64,000 bases of DNA from Bradyrhizobium murdochi (GCF_000472965.1 NZ_AXAU01000001.1:1386745-1450744); one strand, 5' to 3'. Counted from the first letter of the stretch, positions 34,309-43,096 are shown. Program-made: numbers and translations. Notes: generated from the letters alone by a model not told the origin.

Positions 34309-35500
34309 GCCAAAATCCGCGGGCGCCAAGGAAGTCTGGATCACCGGCATCGGCATCGTCTCCTCGCTCGGCGAGGGGCTCGACGCGCATTGGGATGCGC
34401 TCAACGCCGGCAAGATCAACATCGACGACAAGCGGTTCGCGCCCTACATCGTGCATCCGCTGGCGCCTGTTACCTTCGACGCGCAGATCCCGAAAAAGGG
34501 CGACCAGCGCCAGATGGAAGCTTGGCAGCGCATCGGCACCTATGCCGCCGGGCTGGCGCTGGATTCAGCCGGCGTCAAAGGCAACAAGGAAATCCTCGGC
34601 CGCATGGACATGATCGTGGCCGCCGGCGGCGGCGAGCGCGACATCGCGGTCGACGCATCAATCCTGAGCGCCGACGCCAAGGGCAATTCGAGCCCCGGCT
34701 TTCTCAACGAACGGCTGATGAACGATCTGCGGCCGACGCTGTTCCTGGCCCAGCTCTCCAACCTGCTCGCCGGCAACATCGCCATCGTGCACGGCGTCTG
34801 CGGCACGTCGCGCACCTTCATGGGCGAGGAAGCCGCCAGCATCGACGCGGCACGGATTGCGTTGGCACGGATCGAAGCCGGCCAAAGCGACATCGCGCTG
34901 GTCGGCGCCGCCCATAATGGCGAACGGTCTGATCTCCTGGTGCTCTATGAATTCGGCGACTTCAACCTGACCGAAAAGTTTTCGCCGGTGTGGCAACGCG
35001 AGGATAGAGGCGGGTTCGCGCTCGGCTCCGCCGGCTGCTTCCTGGTGCTGGAAGCCCGCGAGCACGCCGAAGCCCGCGGCGCCAAGCCTTACGCCAAACT
35101 GACCAAGGTCGTTGCCGACCTTGCGCAGCGCAAGCAGCCCGGCACGGTAACCAAATCGCTGGAGGCGCTGTGGCTGAAGCTCGGCGTCGGCGACAGCGGC
35201 ACCCTGATCACGGGCGCAACGGGCGTCGAGCCGGTGACGTCGGACGAAAAGGCGTTTTTGCGCCAGCATCCCCGCTTTGCGGTGCGCGCCACCGGCACGA
35301 TCTTCGGTCACACGCTGGAGACGCAGTTTCCGCTGGGGCTGGCGCTTGCCGCACTCTCGATCTCCCGTGGCGCGCTGTTCCCGCCCAACGACCCGACCGG
35401 CCTCGAGGTTGAAAAGGCAGGCAGCCCGGACCAGATTGTCGTGGTGGGGGCCGGTCACTGGCAGGGCGAAGGCATGGCCCTGGTCGAGGCCATCAAGTAG
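34301..35500 (+). CDS. fabF2XL: Beta-ketoacyl-ACP synthase-like protein, atypical (FabF2XL)
   Basis: 399 residues of the thiolase fold. The nucleophile is kept, C167 in VHGVCGTSRTF, and the second histidine is H337 in IFGHTLETQFP. The first active-site histidine, normally in NAHGTGT, is missing: the aligned stretch is ITGATGVEPVTS (about residues 303-314). So the Cys-His-His triad is incomplete, as in the chain-length-factor partners of type II polyketide synthases, though those also lose the Cys. The canonical partner is encoded next. The two probably act together in elongating the very long chain; whether this one condenses alone is doubtful. Confidence 0.87.
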   Translation: MTEPKSAGAKEVWITGIGIVSSLGEGLDAHWDALNAGKINIDDKRFAPYIVHPLAPVTFDAQIPKKGDQRQMEAWQRIGTYAAGLALDSAGVKGNKEILGRMDMIVAAGGGERDIAVDASILSADAKGNSSPGFLNERLMNDLRPTLFLAQLSNLLAGNIAIVHGVCGTSRTFMGEEAASIDAARIALARIEAGQSDIALVGAAHNGERSDLLVLYEFGDFNLTEKFSPVWQREDRGGFALGSAGCFLVLEAREHAEARGAKPYAKLTKVVADLAQRKQPGTVTKSLEALWLKLGVGDSGTLITGATGVEPVTSDEKAFLRQHPRFAVRATGTIFGHTLETQFPLGLALAALSISRGALFPPNDPTGLEVEKAGSPDQIVVVGAGHWQGEGMALVEAIK

Positions 35501-35588
35501 AGCGTGGCCGAAAGACCGCTTTCGGCACCGCCAGAGCAAGCAATGAGCGCAAGCGCGCTTTCAGTTACGGCGCAACATCGGGGGAACC

Positions 35589-36866
35589 ATGTCAGCACCA
35601 CGCGATAAACTCGGCAGGCCGATCGTCGTCGTCACCGGCATGGGCATAGTGACGTCGCTCGGCGCCGGCAAGCAGGACAATTGGGCAAAGCTGACCGCAG
35701 GTGAATCCGGCATCCGCACCGTGACGCGCTTTCCGATCGACGGCCTGAAAACGACCATGGCCGGCACCGTGGATTTCGTCACCGTCGATCCGTTCTCGTC
35801 GACCGGCCTCAGCGAACGTCTCGCCGAGATGGCGACCGGGGAAGCGCTCGAGCAGGCGGCGATCGGCGCCAAGGCCGACTTTCCCGGACCGCTGTTTCTG
35901 GCCGTTGCGCCGGTCGAGGTCGAATGGCCGCAGCGGCTCGAGCTCGGACGCGCGGTCGGCAAGACCGAATTCGGCTACGAGGATATGCTGCGCGTCAGCG
36001 GCGGCGGCCGGTTCACAGCCTACCATCGCCGCTTCATGTTCGGTTCGATCGCGAGCCACCTGGCCGAAACCTTCGGCACCAAGGGATCGCCGATCTCGCT
36101 CTCTACCGCCTGCGCCTCCGGCGCCACCGCGATCCAGCTCGGCGTCGAGGCGATCCGCCGCGGCGAGGCCGATGCGGCGCTGTGCGTCGGCACCGACGGC
36201 TCGGTGAACCCGGAAGCGATGGTGCGATTCTCGCTGTTGTCGGCGCTGTCGACGCAGAACGATCCGCCGCAGGCCGCCTCAAGGCCGTTTTCCAAGAACC
36301 GCGACGGTTTTGTGATGGCGGAAGGCGCCGGCGCGATGGTGCTGGAGAACTACGAGTCCGCGATCGCACGCGGCGCCAAAATTCTCGGCGTGGTGGCCGG
36401 CTGCGGTGAGCTGACCGACTCGTTCCACCGCACCCGCTCCAGCCCGGACGGCAAGCCGATCATCGGCTGCATGCGCAAGACGTTGGCGGACGCCGGCCTC
36501 GAGCCCGAGCAGATCGACCACATCAACGCGCACGGCACCGCGACGCCGGAAAACGACAAGATGGAGTACAACACGACCGCGGTCGTGTTCGGCGATCATC
36601 TGCCGAAGATTCCGGTGTCCTCGAACAAGTCGATGGTCGGGCATACGATTTCCGCGGCCGGCGCGGTGGAAGCCGTATTCTCGCTGCTGACGCTGGAGCA
36701 TCAGCGGATTCCGCCGACCATCAACTACGAGATTCCGGATCCGGCCATCCTGTTCGACGTGGTCGGCAACAAGGCGCGCGACGCCAAGGTCACCGCCGTG
36801 ATGTCGAACTCGTTCGGTTTCGGCGGGCAGAACGCCTCGCTGATCCTGACGCGCGAACCGGTGTAG
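35589..36866 (+). CDS. fabF1XL: Beta-ketoacyl-ACP synthase (FabF1XL)
   Basis: 425 residues with a complete triad: C175 in LSTACASGATAIQLG, H315 in HINAHGTATPENDK and H352 in SMVGHTISAAGAVE. It is the canonical condensing enzyme of the cluster and lies 88 bases after the atypical homologue. It elongates acyl chains on AcpXL beyond C18. In Rhizobium the next gene is a zinc alcohol dehydrogenase-type reductase; here lpxXL follows directly after 19 bases. Confidence 0.92.
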   Translation: MSAPRDKLGRPIVVVTGMGIVTSLGAGKQDNWAKLTAGESGIRTVTRFPIDGLKTTMAGTVDFVTVDPFSSTGLSERLAEMATGEALEQAAIGAKADFPGPLFLAVAPVEVEWPQRLELGRAVGKTEFGYEDMLRVSGGGRFTAYHRRFMFGSIASHLAETFGTKGSPISLSTACASGATAIQLGVEAIRRGEADAALCVGTDGSVNPEAMVRFSLLSALSTQNDPPQAASRPFSKNRDGFVMAEGAGAMVLENYESAIARGAKILGVVAGCGELTDSFHRTRSSPDGKPIIGCMRKTLADAGLEPEQIDHINAHGTATPENDKMEYNTTAVVFGDHLPKIPVSSNKSMVGHTISAAGAVEAVFSLLTLEHQRIPPTINYEIPDPAILFDVVGNKARDAKVTAVMSNSFGFGGQNASLILTREPV

Positions 36867-36885
36867 CGAGCTGGCTATTTCTTAA

Positions 36886-37821
36886 ATGAAACGCCTGCTC
36901 CTACGCACCAAGGCGCGCTTGCGCGACGCCGCCAAGCCCGTGGCGGAAGCCACCGTCGGCGCGCTGACGATCGCGCTGTTGCGGACCACGCGCTATTTCG
37001 ATCCGGACAAGACCGCCGATTTCTTCGGCCGCGTCACCCGCTTCATCGGCCGCAGGCTGCGCGAGGACCGCATAGGCCGCGAAAATCTCAAGGCCGCCTT
37101 CCCGGAGAAATCGGCCGAAGAGATCGAAACCATTTTGGCCGGCGTCTGGGACAATCTCGGTCGCATCGGCGCCGAGTTCGCCCATCTCGATCACATCTGG
37201 GATTACGACCTCGATCATCCGGAGAAGCCGAGCCGCATCGAGTTTCCCCCGCGGACCAAGGAAATCTTCGATTCGTTGCGCGACGACGGGAGGCCTGCGA
37301 TCATCTTCGCGAGCCATCTCGGCAATTGGGAAATCCCGGCGCTCGGCGCCGTCGCGCACGGGCTCGACTGCGCGATCCTGTTCCGCCGGCCGAACATCGA
37401 GGCCGCCGACCGCGCCATCCAAAAAATCCGCGCCGTCAAGATGGGCACGCTGGTGCCGGCCGGCCGCGAGGCGCCGCTCAAGCTGGCGGAGGCCCTGCAG
37501 CGGGGCCAGCACGTCGCGATGCTGGTCGATCAGTACATGGGCAACGGCGTCGAGGTGACGTTCTTCGGCCGCAAGACCAAGGCCAATCCGACGCTGGCGC
37601 GGCTGTTGCGGCAGGTCGAATGCCCTGTGCACGGCGTGCGCATCATCCGCCTGCCCAACCACCGCTTCCGCGCCGAACTATCCGAAGAGGTCAAGCCGGT
37701 GCGCGACGCCTCCGGGCAAATCGACATCCAGGGCACGATGCAGGCGGTGACATCCGTGGTCGAAGGCTGGGTGCGGGAATATCCGGACCAGTGGCTGTGG
37801 CTGCACAGGCGGTGGCGGTAG
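36886..37821 (+). CDS. lpxXL: Lipid A very-long-chain acyltransferase (LpxXL, HtrB/MsbB family)
   Basis: 311 residues. The acyltransferase HxxxxE motif is H144-E149 in IIFASHLGNWEIPALG. The conserved later stretches MLVDQYMGNGVEVTFFGR and WVREYPDQWLWLHRRWR are family signatures. It moves the C26-C28 acyl chain from AcpXL to lipid A at the inner membrane. In bradyrhizobia this chain spans the outer membrane, is linked to hopanoids and supports stress tolerance and symbiosis. It closes the cluster. Confidence 0.92.
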   Translation: MKRLLLRTKARLRDAAKPVAEATVGALTIALLRTTRYFDPDKTADFFGRVTRFIGRRLREDRIGRENLKAAFPEKSAEEIETILAGVWDNLGRIGAEFAHLDHIWDYDLDHPEKPSRIEFPPRTKEIFDSLRDDGRPAIIFASHLGNWEIPALGAVAHGLDCAILFRRPNIEAADRAIQKIRAVKMGTLVPAGREAPLKLAEALQRGQHVAMLVDQYMGNGVEVTFFGRKTKANPTLARLLRQVECPVHGVRIIRLPNHRFRAELSEEVKPVRDASGQIDIQGTMQAVTSVVEGWVREYPDQWLWLHRRWR

Positions 37822-37840
37822 GTCCGCAACCGTCTCTCCC

Positions 37841-37960
37841 CGTCATTGCGAGCCACCCGGTCGGCGCGAAGCGCCGCAGGATGACAGGCTCCGCGAAGCA
37901 ATCCATCGCTCGACTCGCTGAGGCATGGATTGCTTCATCGCTTCGCGCCTCGCAATGACG
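37841..37960. repeat. Intergenic palindromic repeat, GTCATTGCGAG family (composite)
   Basis: Arms CGTCATTGCGAGCCACCCGG and CGCCTCGCAATGACGGG with the inner pair GAAGCAATCCAT and ATGGATTGCTTC. It contains the segment ATGACAGGCTCCGCG also found inside the repeat at 33176-33303. It probably serves as the terminator region of the lipid A cluster. Confidence 0.65.
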
Positions 37961-37992
37961 GGAGCAACGCTCCCTCACCTCCCGGTTGGGGC

Positions 37993-38103
37993 CTATCCGC
38001 CGAACAGGCCGAGGCTCCACGCCTTCATCGCAACGGTCGATGCCAGGACGACAATGATCTGCAGCAGTGTGCGTGTTGAAAAGAAGGTGAGGATGTTGGT
38101 CAT
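37993..38103 (-). CDS. Putative 36-residue single-pass membrane peptide
   Basis: Starts with ATG at 38103, with a GGGAG site seven bases upstream. The peptide has one hydrophobic helix (about residues 11-28, RTLLQIIVVLASTVAMKAWS) and a short polar N-terminus (MTNILTFFST). It lies between two palindromic repeats on the strand opposite lpxXL. Good start signals and a clean helix argue for a real gene; no relative is recognised. Confidence 0.45.
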   Translation of the reverse strand: MTNILTFFSTRTLLQIIVVLASTVAMKAWSLGLFGG

Positions 38104-38199
38104 GTGATGCTCCCGGAGGGGAGCTATAGAGTTTCCTTCGCGTTCCGGCAATGGAGGTTTGTTGGCCGGATGAGGTATTGTGCGCGGGAGACCTCTCCA

Positions 38200-38285
38200 C
38201 GTCATTGCGAACGAAGCGAAGCAATCCATCTTCCCGCTTGCTGATGCATGGATTGCTTCGTCGCGTTGCTCCTCGCAATGACGGA
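38200..38285. repeat. Intergenic palindromic repeat, GTCATTGCGAACGAAGCGAA family
   Basis: Arms CGTCATTGCGAACGAAGCGA and CGTTGCTCCTCGCAATGACG with inner AAGCAATCCAT and ATGGATTGCTT, a third member of the family at 26717 and 37841. It sits just past the 3' end of the polyamine-binding protein gene. Confidence 0.65.
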
Positions 38286-38305
38286 TGGGGCACCGGAGTG
38301 CCGTA

Positions 38306-39412
38306 TCACCTCCCCGTCTTCACCCGCGTCCACAGCCGGTTGATGATCCGCTGCGTCGCAGGCTCGCGGGCCCGGATGACGAACAGCTTTTTCTGCGTCG
38401 CCTCGTCCGGATAGATGTTGCGGTCATTCAAAATCTTCGGATCGATCAGCTTCTGGCTCGCGAGATTGCCGTTGGCGTAAGACAAAAAGTCGGAATTCTT
38501 CGCCGCGACCTCGGGGCGGTAGAGATAGTTGATCAGCTCGTAGGCTTCCGCGACGTTCTTGGCATCCGCAGGGATCGCGAGATTATCGAAGAACATCTGC
38601 GCGCCCTCTTTCGGGATGGTGTAGCCGATCTCGACGCCGTTCTTCGCTTCCGCCGCGCGGCTGCGCGCCTGCATGATGTCGCCCGACCAGCCCACCACGA
38701 AGCAGATCTCGCCCGACGCCAGCGCACCCAGATATTCGGAAGAGTGAAACTTGCGGACGTTGGGCCTGATCTTGCTGACGAGATCGGCGGCCTTTTCCAG
38801 ATCGGCCTGCTTGGTGGAGTTCGGATCGATGCCAAGATAACTCAGCGCCGCCGGCAGAATGTCGTCGGCGGAATCAAGCATATGGATACCGCAGTCTTTG
38901 AATTTTGCGAGGTTCTCCGGCTTGAAGACGATATCCCAACTGTCGATCTTGGCATCGGGCCCGAGAATCCTCGCGGCCGTCTTGACGTTGTAGCCGATGC
39001 CCGTGGTGCCCCACATGTAGTTGGCGGCGTAGTTGTTGCCGGGATCGTAGGTCGCAAGCTGGCTGGTCACCACCGGCCAAGCATTGGCGAGATTGGGCAG
39101 CTTCGACTTGTCGAGCTTGAGGAAGACTTTTGCGGTGATCTGGCGCTGCAGGAAATAGCCGGTCGGCACCACGACATCGTAGCCCGACTTTCCGGCCAAG
39201 AGGCGCGTCTCCAGCGTCTCGTTGGCGTCGAACGTGTCGTAGACCACCTTGATGCCGGTTTGCTTGGTGAAATCCTCCAGCACCCCCGGCGCCATGTAGT
39301 TCGACCAATTGTAGAAGTTCACGGTGCGCTCCTGCGCCCACGCGGGCGAGAGCGACAGCGCCAGAGCAATTGCGCCGATCAGGCGAAGCGGGCTTCGGAT
39401 TGGAGCGCGCAT
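38306..39412 (-). CDS. Polyamine ABC transporter substrate-binding protein (PotF/PotD type)
   Basis: 368 residues. A signal peptide (about residues 1-26, ending SPAWAQE) precedes the mature start RTVNFYNWSNYMAPGVLEDF, which is the PotD/PotF pattern. Ligand-contacting segments VYDTFDANETLETRLLAGKS, WGTTGIGYN and VVGWSGDIMQA are all visible, and the length matches PotF (about 370). It captures putrescine or a related amine in the periplasm. No ATPase or permease genes adjoin it. The aminotransferase gene lies only three bases upstream and may be cotranscribed, suggesting use of the amine-derived nitrogen. Confidence 0.87.
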   Translation of the reverse strand: MRAPIRSPLRLIGAIALALSLSPAWAQERTVNFYNWSNYMAPGVLEDFTKQTGIKVVYDTFDANETLETRLLAGKSGYDVVVPTGYFLQRQITAKVFLKLDKSKLPNLANAWPVVTSQLATYDPGNNYAANYMWGTTGIGYNVKTAARILGPDAKIDSWDIVFKPENLAKFKDCGIHMLDSADDILPAALSYLGIDPNSTKQADLEKAADLVSKIRPNVRKFHSSEYLGALASGEICFVVGWSGDIMQARSRAAEAKNGVEIGYTIPKEGAQMFFDNLAIPADAKNVAEAYELINYLYRPEVAAKNSDFLSYANGNLASQKLIDPKILNDRNIYPDEATQKKLFVIRAREPATQRIINRLWTRVKTGR

Positions 39413-39415
39413 CCT

Positions 39416-40588
39416 CTACCTCTTGCGACGGCCGTGCACCGCGTCCGACAGGCGTTCCAGCGCGGTATCCAGCGTTTCGTCCTTCTTGGAAAAACAGAAC
39501 CGCACCACCGACGTCACAGCATCCTGTTCATAGAAAGCCGACACCGGGATCGCGGCGACCTTGTAGTCGCTCACAATGCGCCTGCAGAACTCGACGTCGG
39601 TCTCATTCAGCCCAAGCGGCGAGAGGTCGACGGTGAGAAAATACGTGCCCTGCGACTTCAGCACGGGAAAGCCGATGCTCTCCAGTCCCTTCGTCAACCG
39701 GTCCCTGCTCCGCGCCAGTTCCTTGCGCATGTCGTAAAAATATTCGTCCGGCTTGCCGAGGCCATAGGCCACCGCCGCCTGCAGGTTCGGCGCGGTGGTG
39801 AAGGTCAGGAACTGGTGCACTTTGGCCGCCACCCTGAGCAGCGGCGGCGCGGCGCAGACGAAGCCGACCTTCCATCCCGTCAGCGAAAAAATCTTGCCGG
39901 CGCTGCCGACCTTGATGGTGCGGTCGCGCATGCCCGGGATCGTGATCAGCGGTATATGCTCGCGGCCGTCGAAGATCACGTGCTCCCAGACCTCGTCGCA
40001 AATCGCAATGGTGTCGAACTTCTGGCAGAAGCGCGCCAGCAGTTCGAGGTCTTCGCGGGGGTAGACGACGGCCGCCGGATTGAGCGGGTTGTTGAACAGC
40101 ACCGCCTTGGTCTTGGGATTGAAGACGCTGGCCAGCATCTCTTCCGTCAGCCGCCAGCCCGGCGGCTCGAGCCGCAACAGGCGCGGAATGCCGCCGGCCT
40201 GGCGGATGATCGGCAAATAGCTGTCATAGACCGGCTGGAACACGACGACCTCATCGCCGGGTTCGACCACGGCGAGAATGGACGCGGTCAGCGCCTCGGT
40301 GCCGCCCGAGGTCACCATCACTTCCGTCACCGGATCAAGCGAGAGCTTGTGCCAGCGGCCGTAATGAGCGGCGATCGCCTGCCGGAGTTCCGGAATTCCC
40401 ATCATCGACGGGTACTGGTTGTAGCCGTTCACGGTCGCATCGGCCGCGGCGCGGCGGATGTCTTCCGGCCCGGGATCGTCGGGAAAGCCCTGGCCGAGAT
40501 TGATGGCGTTGTTGTCGCGCGCGGCCTGCGACATCGCCTCGAACACGGTGACGGGAAGGTCGGCAAAGACCTTGTTCATGGAGGTCAT
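39416..40588 (-). CDS. PLP-dependent class I/II aminotransferase
   Basis: 390 residues. The PLP-binding lysine is K232 in VGSAGKIFSLTGWKVGFV; substrate and cofactor stretches INLGQGFPDDPGPE, TSGGTEALTASILAV and NNPLNPAA are typical of the group with YbdL and kynurenine/glutamine transaminases. It begins at the ATG at 40588, seven bases after the rhodanese stop. With the sulfurtransferase upstream and a polyamine-binding protein downstream it may act on methionine-like or aromatic amino acids; the sequence does not decide. Confidence 0.87.
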   Translation of the reverse strand: MTSMNKVFADLPVTVFEAMSQAARDNNAINLGQGFPDDPGPEDIRRAAADATVNGYNQYPSMMGIPELRQAIAAHYGRWHKLSLDPVTEVMVTSGGTEALTASILAVVEPGDEVVVFQPVYDSYLPIIRQAGGIPRLLRLEPPGWRLTEEMLASVFNPKTKAVLFNNPLNPAAVVYPREDLELLARFCQKFDTIAICDEVWEHVIFDGREHIPLITIPGMRDRTIKVGSAGKIFSLTGWKVGFVCAAPPLLRVAAKVHQFLTFTTAPNLQAAVAYGLGKPDEYFYDMRKELARSRDRLTKGLESIGFPVLKSQGTYFLTVDLSPLGLNETDVEFCRRIVSDYKVAAIPVSAFYEQDAVTSVVRFCFSKKDETLDTALERLSDAVHGRRKR

Positions 40589-40595
40589 TGGCAGA

Positions 40596-40925
40596 TCAGC
40601 CGCCGGTTTTGGTCGGCAATCCCGCGGCCTTCCAGCCGATGATGCCCCCTGCCAGATGCTTGTCGTAAGGCAGCCCTGCTGCCTGCGCCGCGAGCGAAGC
40701 CGTCACCGAGCGCTTGCCCGAGCGGCAGGCGAAAACCACCTGCTTTCCTTGCGGTTCCGGAATGGCCGCCGGATCGAAGCTCTGGAGCGGAACGACCACT
40801 CCATCCGGATAGGCCTCCACCGCCACCTCGTTGGGCTCGCGGACATCGACCAGAAGATAGCGTCCCTCCGCCATCCCCTTGGAAACGTCTTCCGGCGTCA
40901 AATCGTGCACCTGATGGTCCGCCAC
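40596..40925 (-). CDS. Rhodanese-like sulfurtransferase domain protein
   Basis: 109 residues from a GTG at 40925, chosen because AGGAGG lies seven bases upstream; a TTG six codons earlier has none. A single rhodanese domain has the active-site cysteine C67 in VVFACRSGKRSVTAS and the conserved LLVDVREPNE near residue 24-33. It would move sulfane sulfur from thiosulfate or persulfide to an acceptor in the cytoplasm. Length agrees with GlpE-type single-domain proteins. It is the first gene of a likely three-gene unit with the aminotransferase and the polyamine-binding protein. Confidence 0.85.
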   Translation of the reverse strand: MADHQVHDLTPEDVSKGMAEGRYLLVDVREPNEVAVEAYPDGVVVPLQSFDPAAIPEPQGKQVVFACRSGKRSVTASLAAQAAGLPYDKHLAGGIIGWKAAGLPTKTGG

Positions 40926-41087
40926 GCAATATCCTCCTGACAACCCGCCGCGCGGGCTCCGACAGGCCCGGCCAAGCGGGCGCCAAAGTCGCCCCTCGCG
41001 CGGTGAAAATCAAGCGCCGCGAACGGCTTAATCGGCCACCCAATCCGCGCCGCCGTCCGACGCATCTATACTCCGCCCGCCCCTGTT

Positions 41088-41537
41088 TCAGGTCAGAAGT
41101 TCTTTCTCGATGGGCCAAGCACCTTCCGGCGTTTGCGGACCGGTCGCCCGGTAGCCGCGCCGAAGATAGAAACCGCGGGCATTCGAACTTGCCTCAGCGC
41201 GCACCAAAGGGAACTGCCGGTCGCGCATCAGCCCTTCGAGCCGATCGAGCAATCCGGCACCCACCCCCTGCCCGGCAAATTCGGGCGCCGTATACAGGCC
41301 CTCCAGGCGATCCTCGCGAATGGCCGCCCACCCCGCGACGATGCCGCCCAGCTCGGCAAGCCATACTTCCAGCTCACGCAGCTTCCGCTCCATGCCGGAG
41401 GGCGTGAGCTTCGCCGCCCACGCCTGCGCCTCGGCGGCCGTCATCGTTGGATGCGCGAGTTCAAGGATTGATCGCCGCCGAATGTCGTACAGACGGTTCG
41501 CGTCCTTGCGCGTCGCTCGACGGTAAACGGCACCCAT
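41088..41537 (-). CDS. GNAT family N-acetyltransferase
   Basis: 149 residues with the GNAT fold. The acetyl-CoA motif A is LYTAPEFAGQGVGAGLLDRL (about residues 80-99), followed by motif B with SSNARGFYLRRGY. It would acetylate an amine; the substrate is unknown. A truncated second copy of its first 65 or so residues lies at 42845-43096, with the cyclase gene between them. Confidence 0.85.
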   Translation of the reverse strand: MGAVYRRATRKDANRLYDIRRRSILELAHPTMTAAEAQAWAAKLTPSGMERKLRELEVWLAELGGIVAGWAAIREDRLEGLYTAPEFAGQGVGAGLLDRLEGLMRDRQFPLVRAEASSNARGFYLRRGYRATGPQTPEGAWPIEKELLT

Positions 41538-41769
41538 GTCATCTGCCTCAAGTCAAACCGACCTGCCGAACCAACAGGGCAACGGCCGCTATTGAGAGAG
41601 TTCAAGATCTGACAGATCGCCGGTTTTCTTTTGTCGGTTCGTTGCGCGATCCGTCGTGTACCCGGCGGCAGCGACATCCTCGACCCAGAGAGCGACGACA
41701 TCGCAGCCGCGAAGTTTTGCAGAGTGGGTACCGTAACCGTTCTCGGTCGCCAATCAGCGCTACGTTCGA

Positions 41770-42816
41770 TTACCGGAGGGCCAGCGGCCGCAGCGTCGTG
41801 CCGGCCACGGTGCCGCGGATGGCGTTTGTGGTCAGGATATAGGCGAACTCGTAGACACGATCGGCGGCGAGCTGCTCGAGGTTATTGAACTCCAGGATGT
41901 GGACGCCCTGCTGGACCAGCAGATAGACGTGGACCGGGATGAAGCTGCCGCCAACGGCCTGAGAGTCGGCCGGCTTTGGCGGCCCATATTCGAGCCCGGA
42001 CGTATCGGAGCCGAGCACAAGCGCGCCCTTCTCCTCGACGAGCCACTTCGCGGCTGTCAGGCCGATGCCCGCCGAGTCGTGCTGGCCGATTTTGGCATGG
42101 TCGCGGCCGTTCTCGCCCCAGTAGCGCGCAGTTCCCGTGCGCAGCAGAACGACCGTGCCCGGGGTGACGTCGACGTTCTGCGCCTTCAACGCGCCCTCGA
42201 TATCAGCGACAGTGATCTCATAGGAAGACGGAAGGGCCTCCACGTTCTTGAAGCCCGCAACGTCGACCAGGACGCCCCGCGCAACGATCGGCGGGATCGT
42301 GGTCACGTCAGCCTTGCGAACGCCGAAGTCGCCGCCCCACTCGTCGGACGTGAAGCCGTTGTAAAACTCGTTCTTCGGTCCGTGCGTGATGTGGCCGAGC
42401 CCATCAATCTGGGTCGCCACGTTGTCGTTCATGAAGATCGCGTTGCTATGCCAGGCGGTGATGCCCGTATTGCCGCCCTCCGGCGTGGTGAACGGCAGGT
42501 CCTTCTGGCTCCTCACGCCCGCAGGCGACCGGAAACTCATGATTTCGCCCGGGCTGTGGCCGGGCCATTTGTATGAATAGCGGTCGTACGGAAGGCCGAG
42601 ATCGTAGACCTTACCCTGTGTCACGAGCTTCAAGGCGGCCAAACGAGATGCATCGGTCATCTCGTTGAGGTTTCCGACCTCGTCCTGAGGCCCCCAAACC
42701 CAGCCCCACCCTTTTCCTTTTGACCACTTCTTCATGCCACCGTCCTGCGCATAGCCGCCGCCGGCGGCGAATGCGAGAACGGTCACGGCGAGCAGGAATC
42801 GCGAAACTACCTTCAT
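41770..42816 (-). CDS. Secreted cyclase family protein (kynurenine formamidase-like)
   Basis: 348 residues from the ATG at 42816 with AGGAGG before it. A signal peptide (about residues 1-23, FLLAVTVLAFAAGGGYAQ) directs it to the periplasm. The cyclase metal motif HxGTHxD is altered: the aligned stretch NDNVATQIDGLGHITHG keeps the Asp and a later His but has Gln where His is usual, as in the larger secreted subgroup of this family. Possible reactions are hydrolysis of an amide or lactone. It lies between the complete GNAT gene and its truncated copy. Confidence 0.8.
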   Translation of the reverse strand: MKVVSRFLLAVTVLAFAAGGGYAQDGGMKKWSKGKGWGWVWGPQDEVGNLNEMTDASRLAALKLVTQGKVYDLGLPYDRYSYKWPGHSPGEIMSFRSPAGVRSQKDLPFTTPEGGNTGITAWHSNAIFMNDNVATQIDGLGHITHGPKNEFYNGFTSDEWGGDFGVRKADVTTIPPIVARGVLVDVAGFKNVEALPSSYEITVADIEGALKAQNVDVTPGTVVLLRTGTARYWGENGRDHAKIGQHDSAGIGLTAAKWLVEEKGALVLGSDTSGLEYGPPKPADSQAVGGSFIPVHVYLLVQQGVHILEFNNLEQLAADRVYEFAYILTTNAIRGTVAGTTLRPLALR

Positions 42817-42844
42817 GGAATCCTCCTGGAACGACATGGATAGC

Positions 42845-43096
42845 TCAGCTTGGCCAGTCTAGGCCTGAGCTGACCGTGGGATCAACGAGATTGTCGGCCG
42901 GCGCCGCCCGCTCGGCCACCCACACTTCCAGCTCCCGCAGCTTTTGCTCCATTCCGGCGCGCGTGAGCTTCGCAGCCCACGCCTGCGCGTCGGCGGCCGT
43001 CATCGTTGGAGGCACAAGTTCAATGATCGATCGCCGCCGAATGTCGCACAGGCGGCTCGCGTCATTGAACATCGCCCGACGGTAAACGGCACCCAT
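42845..43096 (-). pseudogene. Truncated copy of the GNAT acetyltransferase gene
   Basis: The first 62 or so residues (MGAVYRRAMFNDASRLCDIR, then RRSIIELVPPTMTAADAQAW) are nearly the same as the complete GNAT at 41088-41537. After KLRELEVWVAER the similarity stops and about 20 unrelated codons lead to a stop. The acetyl-CoA motif is absent, so it cannot be an active enzyme. Similarity continues upstream of the start codon (GTCATCTGCCTC and GAGTCAATCCGACCTGCC, compared with the same region at 41537-41575), so the duplication included the promoter. Confidence 0.75.

Noticed and set aside
38285..40642. A 785-codon plus-strand open frame
   Set aside because: It lies antisense to the polyamine-binding protein and aminotransferase genes, both of which have complete motifs; the frame has no domain pattern.
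42845..43096. A separate small functional gene
   Set aside because: It is a truncated copy of the nearby GNAT gene lacking the acetyl-CoA motif, so it is listed as a pseudogene instead.
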